Below, in pieces: positions 32,229 through 43,393 of a stretch of 64,000 nt of DNA. The DNA is from JAHBXL01 sp964409775 (GTDB lineage: Bacteria; Planctomycetota; Phycisphaerae; Phycisphaerales; UBA1924). The DNA lies in NCBI GenBank assembly GCA_964409775.1, contig CAYPEI010000010.1:1-64000 (forward strand). Reading direction: 5' to 3'. The position numbers and the translations under genes were made by a program. Position 1 is the first letter of the stretch; each line of letters starts with the position of its first letter. The notes under the pieces were generated by a model. The model saw nothing but the letters and a program-made list of their open reading frames with translations, ran no database searches and had not been told where the DNA came from.

Positions 32229-33041
32229 TCAGTTCTGTCGCGGCGTTGCGGGAGATCCGGCGAGGATGCCGCCGTCGATGACAAACTCCGCGCCCGTCAC
32301 ATACGCGGATTCGTCGCTGGCGAGATAGACCGCCATGAACGCAACGTCCTCCGGAATGCCCATCCGACCGAGCGGCACCTCCGCAGAGAACGATGCGATC
32401 GCTGCGGCACGTGTCTCGGGCGTGTCGCCCAGCAGAGGGTCCCACATGGGCGTCAGGATCGCTCCAGGGTGAATCGAGTTGCAGCGAATCGCGTAGCCCA
32501 TCTCGGCACAGTAAAGCGCGACAGACTTGGTGTGGTTCCGTACCCCCGCCTTGCTGGATGCGTACGCCGCGGCGCGGCTCACGCCCACTTGGCCGGACCG
32601 CGATGAGATGTTGACGATCGAACCGCCGCGGCCCTGAGGCGGCTTCATCGACGCGATCGCGTGCTTGCATCCGAGAAAGACGCCATCGAGATTCGTTGCG
32701 TGGACCGCTCTCCAAGCCTCGAGCGACGCGTGCTCGGGATCGTGGGGGCCCATGTCGGGCACAAAGCCGGTCACGCCTGCGTTGTTCACAAGAATGTCGA
32801 AGCAGCCATGAAGCCTCACGACCTCGGCAACAACACGCTGCCAGTCATTCTCCGAGCGCACATCGAGCTTCCGGGCGATTGCCTTCGGCCCGATCGCCGA
32901 GGCCGCGGATTCAACGCCTGCGACATCGATGTCCGTGGCGATCACCACGGCATCCTCACGCGCAAAGGCTCTCGCGCACGCAAGGCCGATGCCGCGGGCT
33001 GCGCCTGTGACGACCGCAATCTTGGAGGAAAGACGAGGCAT
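32229..33041 (-). CDS. Short-chain dehydrogenase/reductase
   Basis: 270 residues, classical SDR fold. NAD(P) motif TGAARGIG (12-19), acidic D37 in 'ATDIDV' favouring NAD, NNAG (86-89), catalytic S146/S147 with Y160-x-x-x-K164 (YASSK), and 'IHPGAILTPM' after it. The ending 'LASDESAYVTGAEFVIDGG' is the usual SDR C terminus. The substrate cannot be deduced; it resembles the cyclohexanol/glucose/3-oxoacyl type of SDRs. It is a single gene flanked on both sides by the 100-nt repeat element. Confidence 0.92.
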   Translation of the reverse strand: MPRLSSKIAVVTGAARGIGLACARAFAREDAVVIATDIDVAGVESAASAIGPKAIARKLDVRSENDWQRVVAEVVRLHGCFDILVNNAGVTGFVPDMGPHDPEHASLEAWRAVHATNLDGVFLGCKHAIASMKPPQGRGGSIVNISSRSGQVGVSRAAAYASSKAGVRNHTKSVALYCAEMGYAIRCNSIHPGAILTPMWDPLLGDTPETRAAAIASFSAEVPLGRMGIPEDVAFMAVYLASDESAYVTGAEFVIDGGILAGSPATPRQN

Positions 33042-33140
33042 CAGGAGTAATGCTCTTACTGTAGTGTGGGTTGTATATCAGCGGGAAGCCTCGGTGGGTT
33101 CGCCCTGTCGCTGCATGGCCTGAGCAACTGCCGGGTGGGT

Positions 33141-33240
33141 GGCAGCCAGCGGGCGTCTCTCCGTTGCTTTGCCAAGCGAGCGGTCACACAACCCCCCGTC
33201 CTCTATTTGACGAACCCCCGGGTCGCGAGGCTCGGGGGTT
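33141..33240 (+). repeat. 100-nt hairpin repeat element, copy 2
   Basis: Second copy, same 100-base length, starting GGCAGCC. It contains CGTCTCT, GTCACAC, CCCGTCCTCTATTT and the hairpin AACCCCCG...CGGGGGTT (33213-33240). In its inner stem an A-to-G change relative to copy 1 keeps pairing as G-U. It ends 20 bases past the kinase stop codon (minus strand). The rest of the gap 33042-33260 shows no gene. Confidence 0.7.
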
Positions 33241-33260
33241 GTCGTTTGGGTCCGGGAGGC

Positions 33261-36020
<2,760 letters not shown>

Positions 36021-36085
36021 GGAGCGGGGAGTGTACGGGATCTGTCGCGCGGATCGCTTTCGGGTGTCTGAATCTGCGGGGGGAC

Positions 36086-36185
36086 GGCAGCCGCTCGCGG
36101 TGTCTCCACGGCTTTGGAAGGCCGGTCGTCACACCATCTCCCGTCCTCTATTCAAAGAACCCCCGGGTCGTGACACTCGGGGGTT
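36086..36185 (+). repeat. 100-nt hairpin repeat element, copy 3
   Basis: Third copy, again exactly 100 bases from GGCAGCC to the end of the hairpin AACCCCCG...CGGGGGTT (36158-36185), with a GTGA loop. It contains TGTCTCC, TTTGGAAG, GTCACAC and CCCGTCCTCTATT. On the plus strand it is followed by CTTGCTTTTT (36186-36195), the best terminator-like T-run of the three. It lies 77 bases past the stop of the small membrane protein gene (minus strand). Confidence 0.7.
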
Positions 36186-36262
36186 CTTGCTTTTTGGGGA
36201 TTCGGTCTTCGATCCGAGCGGCACCGCGGCGAGACGGGGAGCCAGGGATTCACCGTGCATCG

Positions 36263-36733
36263 TCAGACGTTCTTGCCGAGGATCAGCAGTGCGCCCATCG
36301 CGGCCTGAGCGAGCGAGAACGCCGACTGGCCGCCGAGCAAGACGCCGATGGCCAACCACGATCTGAGGCGGCGGCGGAGCCACAGATCGGGGAGCACCGC
36401 GGCCGCGAGCCACACGAGCATGAACAGCACGATGAGCACCTCTTCGGAGACGGAACCGAAGAGCGCGAGGATCATGAGGGGGAACAAAGTGATGCCGCCG
36501 AAGAGCATGAACGCTTCGGAGCCCTTGTCGAAGTATGGTTGCGTGAGCATGATGCCGAGCAGCGGCCAGGGCGTCATGACGGCGACCGACCCGAGGCACA
36601 GCGCCAGAGTGCGCAAAGGTGTTCCGATCATTGATGGTGCGCGCGGGCGGCCGCGATCGAGGGGGCCCGGGTGGGTGGGAGGCGAGGCCGGGGGGATGAC
36701 CGGCTGCGGGCTTGCATGATCTGGCTCGTTCAC
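36263..36733 (-). CDS. Small multi-pass membrane protein, unknown function
   Basis: 156 residues, GTG start with GAGGTGA just upstream. A Pro-rich cytoplasmic N terminus (about 1-35) is followed by four hydrophobic segments: about 39-62 ('LRTLALCLGSVAVMTPWPLLGIML'), 75-95, 96-115 and 125-150. No conserved catalytic or transport residues were recognised. Monocistronic, with a hairpin element 3' of it. Function unknown. Confidence 0.65.
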   Translation of the reverse strand: MNEPDHASPQPVIPPASPPTHPGPLDRGRPRAPSMIGTPLRTLALCLGSVAVMTPWPLLGIMLTQPYFDKGSEAFMLFGGITLFPLMILALFGSVSEEVLIVLFMLVWLAAAVLPDLWLRRRLRSWLAIGVLLGGQSAFSLAQAAMGALLILGKNV

Positions 36734-37046
36734 TCGTCACCTCGCTGCTGGAGAGGCCTACCTGCTTCGCCAAACGTCGGTTCTGAGCCAAACTCAGGCT
36801 TTCGCCGAAAGGTGTATTCAACGCCCAGAGAAACCCCGATGCAGAGGATCCTTCCGATTCGCACAAACTTCGCAGTCAAGAGACCAAACGCCGGCACAGG
36901 CCACCGCTGGCTCCCCCGCATCATCAACCGCCCTTTTTGAACCTGCCGGACGTTTGCACCCCCGCGCGGGATCTGCGGGCGCGGCAATGCCCCCGTATGA
37001 TGGGTCGGCATTGTGCCTCAAGGACAAGACTCAAGGAGCGATTCAG
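36734..37046. other. Intergenic region, divergent promoters
   Basis: 313 bases between a leftward membrane protein gene and a rightward small basic protein gene. It should hold promoters for both. I saw no repeat, RNA gene or clear operator in it. Confidence 0.4.
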
Positions 37047-37244
37047 ATGGGCAGTTCCAGCAAGTCGAACGGCCAGCGCAACAACACCACCAGCGCGAGC
37101 GGGCGGAAGACGCGGTCGACGACGAGTACATCCCACAAGGGAAGCCGCGTCGAGCCATCGCACATCACTGAGCATGGCCGGAGTGTGCGGGAGAAGAAGT
37201 CCGCCGCCAAGGTCGCGAAGAAGACTGCAAAGAAGAAGGGTTGA
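37047..37244 (+). CDS. Small Lys/Ser/Thr-rich basic protein
   Basis: 65 residues, ATG preceded by AAGGAG at 37033-37038. Composition is extreme: Ser/Thr/Asn/Arg-rich for the first about 40 residues, then a Lys/Ala tail 'KKSAAKVAKKTAKKKG'. The tail resembles bacterial histone-H1-like proteins (KKxAKK repeats). It is shorter than the known Hc1-like proteins and has no folded domain. A nucleic-acid-binding or nucleoid-associated role is a guess from composition. The good ribosome site and full-length frame argue that it is a real gene. Confidence 0.62.
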   Translation: MGSSSKSNGQRNNTTSASGRKTRSTTSTSHKGSRVEPSHITEHGRSVREKKSAAKVAKKTAKKKG

Positions 37245-37543
37245 GTCTTGTGCACGACCGGATGTCCTTCTGTCCAAGGGGATGGGGCGGGCAGTCGCTG
37301 GTCCCCATGAGCGGGCCCGGATCGGCCGCGCGGCCTTGCCGGCCTGATGCTGCCTGTTGAGAAGTTGCCGTGTGGCGGCTCTTGTCGTGGCAAGGCTTGC
37401 GCTGTGGGCAGCGCGCAGAGCGACTTTCGGGATGCCGGGTTTGCATGCGGTGCGCCGTGCCCGTACCGTGTTCTGCTCAAGCAGCCGTCTGCGACCACCG
37501 GAAGGCGACGCACCCGGGAGGGCGGACAGAAGGAGGCTGGGCG
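37245..37543. other. Intergenic region before the DUF3500 gene
   Basis: 299 bases. The downstream frame stays open back to 37370, but the strong AGGAGG at 37531-37536 marks the start at 37544. No RNA gene or repeat was recognised. Confidence 0.45.
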
Positions 37544-38596
37544 ATGTTCAAGAAGGTGGGAGCACTGTGGGCGAGCCTCGTGCTGGCCGCCGCGGGCGCG
37601 GCGACGGCGTCGGTCTGGTTGACCCGCCCTCATTCGGACGATCCGATGGCGGCCGCGGCCGTGAAGTTCCTGGACTCGCTTACTCCCGAGTTGCGCAAAA
37701 AGGCAGTACTCGCGTTTGACGACCGGGCACGGGAAGACTGGCACTACATTCCACGGCAGGCCTCCGGGGTCGAGTTCGGTGAGATGAACGAGGCTCAGCG
37801 GATTGCCGCGAGAGGATTGATGCGGAGCACGCTGTCCTCGCAAGGCATGAACAAGGTCGAGGAGATCATGCTTCTGGACGGTGTGCTGCGCGATGTCGAG
37901 AAGGGGAGCGGGCCGCGGCGGGATCCGCTGGCATATTCCGTCACGGTGTTCGGCACTCCCGGAGCGGGGGCGTGGGGGTGGAAGGTCGAAGGGCATCACG
38001 TGTCTTTGAACTTCACCGGGACCGGGGAGCACACTGCGTCGACTCCGGCGTTTCTCGGTGCCAACCCGGCCGAGGTCCGGCACGGCGAGCGGGCGGGCGT
38101 GCGCGTTCTTGCCGCGGAGGAAGATCTGGCGAGGGAGTTACTGGCCTCTCTGAACGCCGAGCAGAGACGGGAAGCGGTGATCAGCGATCGGGCGCCATCG
38201 GACATCCTGGCGGTGCCGGGACGCTCGCTCGATGGGCTTGATCGGTCAGGGCTTCCGGTTTCGTCCATGGATGGGCCGCAGCGGCTGCTGGTCGATCGCC
38301 TGCTCCGAGAGTTTGCGGAGAACCTGCGGCATGAACTGGCGGAGGAGGAGTTGGCGCGGATTGCCACGGCGGGCATGGACGCCGTGCGTTTCGCATGGAT
38401 GGGGAGTGATCGCCGCGGCGAGGGTCACTACTACCGCCTGAGCGGGCCGACGTTTGTCATCGAGTACGACAACACGCAGAACGGGGCGAACCACGTTCAT
38501 ACGGTGTGGCGCGATCGGGAGCGCGACTTCGGCCGCGATCTGCTCAAGGAACATCTCGAGCACGGGCATGACCATGAGCACGGCGACAAGAAGTAG
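37544..38596 (+). CDS. DUF3500 family exported protein
   Basis: 350 residues, ATG eight bases after AGGAGG. The N terminus is a signal peptide or anchor (VGALWASLVLAAAGAATA). The DUF3500 pattern is clear: 'AAVKFLDSLTPELRKKAVLAFDD', 'DWHYIPRQ', 'LSSQGMNKVEEIMLLDGVLRDVE', 'RRDPLAYSVTVFGTP', 'WGWKVEGHHVSLNFT' and 'TPAFLGANPAEV'. The second half ends with 'VIEYDNTQNGANHVHTVWRD'. A His/Asp-rich tail (HLEHGHDHEHGD) could bind metal. DUF3500 proteins are of unknown biochemical function and are frequent in planctomycetes and soil bacteria. Confidence 0.87.
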   Translation: MFKKVGALWASLVLAAAGAATASVWLTRPHSDDPMAAAAVKFLDSLTPELRKKAVLAFDDRAREDWHYIPRQASGVEFGEMNEAQRIAARGLMRSTLSSQGMNKVEEIMLLDGVLRDVEKGSGPRRDPLAYSVTVFGTPGAGAWGWKVEGHHVSLNFTGTGEHTASTPAFLGANPAEVRHGERAGVRVLAAEEDLARELLASLNAEQRREAVISDRAPSDILAVPGRSLDGLDRSGLPVSSMDGPQRLLVDRLLREFAENLRHELAEEELARIATAGMDAVRFAWMGSDRRGEGHYYRLSGPTFVIEYDNTQNGANHVHTVWRDRERDFGRDLLKEHLEHGHDHEHGDKK

Positions 38597-38641
38597 ATGA
38601 TCGGCACCGATCGCGTCGATCCGGCCGACAGGCCGCCGCGG

Positions 38642-39304
38642 TCACCCGCCCAGTGCGATGGTGATGGCCACGAGCACGCTGCCGAGCACGGCCATGGTGA
38701 TGCCCATGAGCCAGCGGCTTTTCCCGGCATAGCTCCCGAGGCCACACCCGCAGAGAAACAGCATCACGACCGCGATGGCGTTGGAGACTCGCAGGGCGTG
38801 CACGGGCTGCGTCATGAAGAGGAACGGGACCACCACGGGGAACGTGGACAGGCAGACGACCAGGAACACCGCCAGGGCGCCGAGCCAGTCGTCCCGCTTC
38901 AGCGTGGCGCGGCGTGGAACAGCGGGAAGTTCCTTCAGACGTCGCCGGATCGTCTCCAGGTCCGAGTCCTGCATCACTCCGGCGATCAGCGGCGGCATGG
39001 CCTCGGCGATGGTCTGCCGCGATCTGGTTGCATCGTTGGAGTCGAGCACGGACCGAAGGGCGAGCAGCGCCCGGCCCTGCTCGGTCAGCCTCGTCACCAG
39101 GTACATGACGGCATCGACCAGTCCCCAGGCGATGTTGCACCCGATGGCGCCGATCAACATGACCCGCACTTCTTCACGATCGGCGGTGGCCGCGCTGAGC
39201 GCACCGGTGAACGTAAGGGCCATGATCAATCCGAAGATGATCTCGGAGATCCGGTCGACCGGGCTGAGTACCCGGGCGCTGACTTTGCTGGGGGGTTGCT
39301 CCAT
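38642..39304 (-). CDS. VIT1/CCC1-like membrane protein
   Basis: 220 residues from MEQPPSK. The open frame extends upstream only by reading through a G-tract (as poly-Gly), so the internal ATG is chosen. The VIT-type pattern includes 'RVLSPVDRISEIIFGLIMALTFTGALSAATADREEVRVMLIGAIGCNIAWGLVDAVMYLV' (TM1-2, about 10-70). A cytoplasmic helical middle is followed by three TM segments ('WLGALAVFLVVCLSTFPVVVPFLFM', 'SNAIAVVMLFLCGCGLGSYAG', 'MGITMAVLGSVLVAITIALGG'). Relatives move Fe/Mn into storage compartments. Whether this one transports is unknown, and the cytoplasmic metal-binding Glu/Met set was not evident. Confidence 0.78.
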   Translation of the reverse strand: MEQPPSKVSARVLSPVDRISEIIFGLIMALTFTGALSAATADREEVRVMLIGAIGCNIAWGLVDAVMYLVTRLTEQGRALLALRSVLDSNDATRSRQTIAEAMPPLIAGVMQDSDLETIRRRLKELPAVPRRATLKRDDWLGALAVFLVVCLSTFPVVVPFLFMTQPVHALRVSNAIAVVMLFLCGCGLGSYAGKSRWLMGITMAVLGSVLVAITIALGG

Positions 39305-39327
39305 GCGCGTCTCGCCGTTGTGCACTA

Positions 39328-39354
39328 CCCCCCCACCCCCACCCCCCCCTCCCC
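39328..39354 (-). promoter_or_regulatory. G-quadruplex-forming tract upstream of the VIT-like gene
   Basis: On the plus strand four C-runs of 7, 5, 8 and 4 are separated by single bases. The minus strand, which is the sense strand of the VIT-like gene, therefore has four G-runs with 1-nt loops, 24-50 bases upstream of its start codon. Such a tract can fold into a very stable G-quadruplex in the promoter or 5' UTR. It is also a homopolymer-type tract prone to length variation. Confidence 0.75.
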
Positions 39355-39379
39355 AACGCACCATGGGGCGGCGGTGCGG

Positions 39380-40447
39380 TCACCACTCCCAGTTGGCCGG
39401 CACCCACTCGAACCCCTTGCCGACACTTGCCGCCTGCCTGCGGATGTGGCCGACCGATGGGAACGGGATGTGCGCGCCTGAGAGCAGCACACGGTCCGCC
39501 GCGGCACGGTCGAAGAGACGCTTGCGGCTGGCGATGGAGAGTTCGGGGACCGCATCGAACATTACGGCAAACTCGGGGTGGGGGAACTGGATTGCGGGGT
39601 GGTGGACGGTATCGGACATGTAGAGCAGGACGTTCTTGCCGCCACCTCCGCCGTCGACCTGGATCGCGATGTGACCGGCGGTGTGTCCGGGCGACGGGAC
39701 CAGCGTGATTCCCGGGCGGGCTTCCCTTTCGCCGTCGAGGAGCGTGAACTTCGCTCCGGCGATGACCTTCTTCGCGCCCTCGATGAATCCCGGCAGCATG
39801 TCGCGGGGGAGTCTGGACTGGGAGAAATCGTGTGTGTCGGCGGCCCAGAAGTCGTGCTCGGTCTTGTGGACGATGTGCTCGGCGTTCGGGAAGTTGGGCT
39901 TGCCCTCGGCATTGAGCAGGCCGAGCATGTGGTCGCCGTGCAGGTGCGTGATGATCACCGCCGTGATGTCGGCGGGCTTCACGCCGATGTTCGCCAGGTT
40001 GTCAACGAGTTTCCCGTTCGTTCCGCCGAACGCGCCACCCGTGCCGGTGTCGATGAGCACGGTGTCCCGCGGCGTGCGGATCAACAGGCCGTTCACCTGC
40101 ACCCGTACATCGTCGGGGTCGACGAAGGCTTCGCGGAGGGCTTCGTCGACCTGCTCCTTGGTGGCATTCGCCGCGAGCGTCGGGTGGGGAGGGTTGAAGG
40201 CGAACCAGCCGTCGCTCACGACGGCCACCTCGGCATCGCCAAGTTTCGCCGCGTAGAAGCCGGCACCCTGCACGGCCCTCGCGGGCCGTGGCGCGGGTTG
40301 GGCGACGGGGCGTGTGTGCGCGAGCCTGCCGAGGGCAACACCGGGAGCGGCCGCGGTCGCCGCGAGAGCAGCCGTGGAGATCCCGGCCAGCCTCAGCAGG
40401 TCGCGACGGGAGTGCACCGTACGCTGATCGATCAACGGGATGTTCAT
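39380..40447 (-). CDS. Tat-exported metallo-beta-lactamase-fold hydrolase
   Basis: 355 residues from MNIPLID (AAGGGAA upstream). Twin-arginine signal: SRRDLLRLAG (13-22) followed by an Ala-rich hydrophobic stretch. The hydrolase domain has HLHGDH (168-173) for two metal ions, 'VLIDTGTGG' before it, 'PSPGHTAGHIAIQ' supplying the next His, and a late 'SGAHIPFPSVG' with the final His. It resembles lactonase/MBL proteins such as quorum-quenching AiiA-like or alkylsulfatase relatives. The substrate is unknown. It acts in the periplasm. It is transcribed divergently from the small membrane protein at 40572. Confidence 0.88.
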   Translation of the reverse strand: MNIPLIDQRTVHSRRDLLRLAGISTAALAATAAAPGVALGRLAHTRPVAQPAPRPARAVQGAGFYAAKLGDAEVAVVSDGWFAFNPPHPTLAANATKEQVDEALREAFVDPDDVRVQVNGLLIRTPRDTVLIDTGTGGAFGGTNGKLVDNLANIGVKPADITAVIITHLHGDHMLGLLNAEGKPNFPNAEHIVHKTEHDFWAADTHDFSQSRLPRDMLPGFIEGAKKVIAGAKFTLLDGEREARPGITLVPSPGHTAGHIAIQVDGGGGGKNVLLYMSDTVHHPAIQFPHPEFAVMFDAVPELSIASRKRLFDRAAADRVLLSGAHIPFPSVGHIRRQAASVGKGFEWVPANWEW

Positions 40448-40571
40448 GGCTGCGTTCCCTTTCAGGCGAATGGCGGGAGCATATGCCACGGGGAGGGTGA
40501 CGATCGGGCATGGGCGCGAGGGGGCGATTCCTCCGGCGGCGGCGGGACTGCGAGGGTGCAACCATTGGGCC

Positions 40572-41066
40572 ATGTCTGAACACATGCTCGACATTCTGCG
40601 CACCGCGCTCCAGTTCGTGTCGTCGATGGCCCTCGTCGGCTCGGTGATCTACGGCGCAATCCAGTTGCGGAACTGGCACCGGACGCAGCAGGTGGCCAAC
40701 TTCTCGAAACTGGTCGAACTGCAGATGCAACTGCGCCGGATGCGCGTCGAGCGGCCGGAACTCGCGGATGTGCACCAACACGACATGGATGACCTTGCCA
40801 CGCCGAAGGATGTGCAGCACTTCTTCCTGAACCTGATGCAACTCTCGGTGTTCGAGATCGCGTGGTTCAGCCACGCGATGGGTCAACTCAGCGATGACTA
40901 TTTCCAGAGTTGGGAGCGTCGCATGCGGGTGATCAAGTGCGAAAAGAGTTTCCAGAAGATGTGGTCGAAGCCATCGATGAAGATCCTGCACGACGACTTC
41001 GAGGCGTACATGCGCAGAATCATGGCCGAACCGGGCGACTGCGCCGGTGCTTCGAAGGCGTCATAA
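40572..41066 (+). CDS. Single-pass membrane protein, unknown function
   Basis: 164 residues starting MSEHMLD. One N-terminal transmembrane segment (about 8-29, 'ILRTALQFVSSMALVGSVIYGA') is followed by a helical cytoplasmic domain rich in charged residues ('LVELQMQLRRMRVERPELADVH', 'FEIAWFSHAMGQLSDDYFQSWERRM'). The 'hELxMxxRRxxxERPELAxVh' stretch is common in uncharacterised DUF6082-like bacterial membrane proteins. No catalytic motif. It converges on the thioredoxin gene. Confidence 0.6.
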   Translation: MSEHMLDILRTALQFVSSMALVGSVIYGAIQLRNWHRTQQVANFSKLVELQMQLRRMRVERPELADVHQHDMDDLATPKDVQHFFLNLMQLSVFEIAWFSHAMGQLSDDYFQSWERRMRVIKCEKSFQKMWSKPSMKILHDDFEAYMRRIMAEPGDCAGASKAS

Positions 41067-41087
41067 GTGTGGCCGCGGCGCCCGCGG

Positions 41088-42071
41088 TCAGTGGCCGCCG
41101 GCCGGCTTACCATCGTTGCGGAGAGAATCGACGAGTGTCTTCTGTTCCAGCGCGGTGAGGCGCTGGGCCGACTTGGCGAGCATCGACTCGAAGTGCGTGA
41201 CCTCGTCCGGCTGGGCCGGGAAGCCCACGTTGCCCCGCGGGCCTTCGCTCGTGGCGAGAACCCGGCCCTTTGCATCGACGAAGGCGAACCAGGGGATCCC
41301 GGTGTCCTTCTCGCCACGGTACTTCGCGAGGATCTCCTTGCCGCCGGTCATGCGGTCGGTGTCGATCTTCAGTTCGACAAAGTCCTTCTCGATCATTCTG
41401 GCGACCTCGGGCCTGGCCAACCAGTCTTCAAGGCGATGGCACCAGACGCACCACGGGGCCCCGAAGTGGATCAGCACCGATCGGCCTGAGTTCGAGGCGG
41501 CCTGCATCGCGGCATCCAGGACCGCCTGCGCATCGCGAGGGGCCGCGGTGTGCCGCTTCAGGAACTCCAGCACTTTCTTCGCGTCGTGCTTCGGGCCATC
41601 CTCAAGAGAGCCCGTGTCCTGATTCGCGATCACCTTCCCGTCAGCGTCGAGCACGGTCAGGAAGGGGAATCCGTGCTTCTTGAGATCAGCCCCATAGGAA
41701 GCGGCGAGGTCGATGTTCTTTCCATCCGGAACACCGGCATCGACGTGGACCACGACGTACTCGTACAACACGGTTCTCGCAATCTCCGAGTCCTTGGTCA
41801 TGCATTCGTGCAACTTCGTGCACCAGCCGCACCAGTTCCCGCCCCACTGGATCAGCACGCGCTGGTTTTCCTTCCGGGCCTTGGCGACGGCGGCGGCGAT
41901 CTGCGACTTCGCGTCCGCGCTCTCGTCATAGATCCTGGACTTCTCGGGCTTGGGCTGGACCGCGGGAGACACCGCGGGCGAGGTCGGAGCAGTTTGCTGC
42001 GCATTGGACATACCAGCGGTGAATACCCAGGCACAGCCTGCAAGCACAAGAGTGAATCGATGCGAGGTCAT
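41088..42071 (-). CDS. Exported double-thioredoxin-domain protein
   Basis: 327 residues, ATG with AAGGAG six bases upstream. Signal peptide (about 1-24, 'FTLVLAGCAWVFTAGMSNAQ'), then two thioredoxin-like domains in tandem. Domain 1 has W80-C81-G-W-C84 and the cis-proline strand 'GFPFLTVLD'. Domain 2 has C208-V-W-C211 and 'GIPWFAFVD'. Both keep the CxxC pair, so both are probably redox-active in the periplasm, as in DsbD-gamma or thiol-reductase proteins. The two domains are unequal in sequence, suggesting an old duplication. Partner unknown. Confidence 0.85.
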   Translation of the reverse strand: MTSHRFTLVLAGCAWVFTAGMSNAQQTAPTSPAVSPAVQPKPEKSRIYDESADAKSQIAAAVAKARKENQRVLIQWGGNWCGWCTKLHECMTKDSEIARTVLYEYVVVHVDAGVPDGKNIDLAASYGADLKKHGFPFLTVLDADGKVIANQDTGSLEDGPKHDAKKVLEFLKRHTAAPRDAQAVLDAAMQAASNSGRSVLIHFGAPWCVWCHRLEDWLARPEVARMIEKDFVELKIDTDRMTGGKEILAKYRGEKDTGIPWFAFVDAKGRVLATSEGPRGNVGFPAQPDEVTHFESMLAKSAQRLTALEQKTLVDSLRNDGKPAGGH

Positions 42072-42172
42072 GTGAGGCTCCTTGCCACCGGCATCGATGT
42101 CCGGCGGGCAGCCAGAGTGTACCGGCTGTGATCGGCAGGAGAGCCGTGCGGACGTCACACTGCCGGCGCTCA

Positions 42173-43393
42173 TCAGACCGGACTCGGCACGGCGGCGGGA
42201 GACTCCACAGCGGCGTGGGGCGGCTCGAACAGGTACTGCCCGACTTCCTCGCCCAACGCATGCGTAATGCGAATCGCGGGCACGGCGTGCAGGTCCACGA
42301 TTTCCGGCTCCTTCCCGCCCGGATGCAGCGCCCGGACCACCGGTCGGCAGGGGTCGGCGACATTCGGCGCCTGCACCACGCAGCGTCGGCCGTCGCTCAA
42401 CCGCACTTCCGTTCCGATCGCAAACGGAGGCACCCGGAGGAGCAGCGCCCGCCGCACGATCGGGTCGAACCATCCGTCAAATCGCGGTGAGGCAAACGCC
42501 GAGAGCGCGGCGACCGGCGGACGCCGTGACCCTTCCGCGTCTGTCCGCAGGTTGTCGAGGACGTTGGCCGCGGCGACCACGCGCGCGATGATGTGAATCG
42601 CTCGCCCCGCGAGGGGGCCTTCGATCCGCCCGCCGGTCAGGGGGCCCATGTCCGGCCACCCCCTCCCATCGAATCGCTGGTGGTGGTTGAGGATCGTGTA
42701 TGCGACTCGGGCGGGCGCCTTGCCATTCTCAAGCATCGACTTCCCGATCGACACATGCTCTCGGTATCGCCTGTGGGCATCCGTCCCCGCGCCTTCGAAG
42801 TCAAGGTCAATCCCATGGGTGTCGGCGGCGGCTTTGGGCAGCCGCGTCTTTCCGACATCATGGAGAAGACCTGCAAGGCCGAGGACCGACATATCCCGCG
42901 CCTGCTCGCGGTCGAGACGTGTCTGCTCTGCGATGACGTAGTTCTGAATGTGCAGGCCGGCCAGGAGCGAGAGGTACGCGACGTTTGCTCCATGACCGGC
43001 CTGGCCGGAGGAGGCAAAGACGGCATCCGTCATCGAGGCGTACTGCGCCGAGGCGATGGCCTCGATGACCATTGTCATCACCGCCCGGCGACACTCGTGC
43101 ACCGAGGTCGTTGCCAGCGAGCCCCGCGCGCAGGCCGCCAGCCCGTCCCGCAGACTCGCGAAGACTTCCATGCGGGCCGAGTTCAACAGGGGTGCGACAG
43201 CGGCATCGAGATCGCTGGTGAGATCGTCTTCGATCCAGAGTTGCGTCACGCCGCGGCCGCGCAGACTCGTGAGCATGGCCGAGTCGAGTTTCACACCCGG
43301 TCGCAGCAGGGCATGGTCCGGGAGTTGCGGGTCCGTCACCAGCGCGCCGATCACCGCGCCGGGTTGGACATCCTGAATGCCGCAGAGGATCAT
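42173..43393 (-). CDS. HD-GYP-like domain protein
   Basis: 406 residues from MILCGIQ. The upstream in-frame extension to 43639 is Cys/Pro/Arg-rich and looks non-coding. After an N-terminal beta region ('VQPGAVIGALVTDP ... VTQLWIEDD', a DUF3391-like lead), HD-domain motifs appear: 'LLHDVGKTRLP' with H178-D179, 'HVSIGKSML', 'NHHQRFDGRGWP' (236-247) and 'IHIIARVVAAANVLDNL'. Most c-di-GMP-degrading members have HHE--DG-GYP; here the GYP triplet is GWP. The C-terminal region (about 335-406) contains a small beta domain. Phosphodiesterase activity is possible but not certain. Confidence 0.8.
   Translation of the reverse strand: MILCGIQDVQPGAVIGALVTDPQLPDHALLRPGVKLDSAMLTSLRGRGVTQLWIEDDLTSDLDAAVAPLLNSARMEVFASLRDGLAACARGSLATTSVHECRRAVMTMVIEAIASAQYASMTDAVFASSGQAGHGANVAYLSLLAGLHIQNYVIAEQTRLDREQARDMSVLGLAGLLHDVGKTRLPKAAADTHGIDLDFEGAGTDAHRRYREHVSIGKSMLENGKAPARVAYTILNHHQRFDGRGWPDMGPLTGGRIEGPLAGRAIHIIARVVAAANVLDNLRTDAEGSRRPPVAALSAFASPRFDGWFDPIVRRALLLRVPPFAIGTEVRLSDGRRCVVQAPNVADPCRPVVRALHPGGKEPEIVDLHAVPAIRITHALGEEVGQYLFEPPHAAVESPAAVPSPV

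Noticed and set aside
37370..37543. N-terminal extension of the DUF3500 protein
   Set aside because: Cys/Pro/Arg-rich residues with no signal. AGGAGG before 37544 and a proper signal peptide there decide the start.
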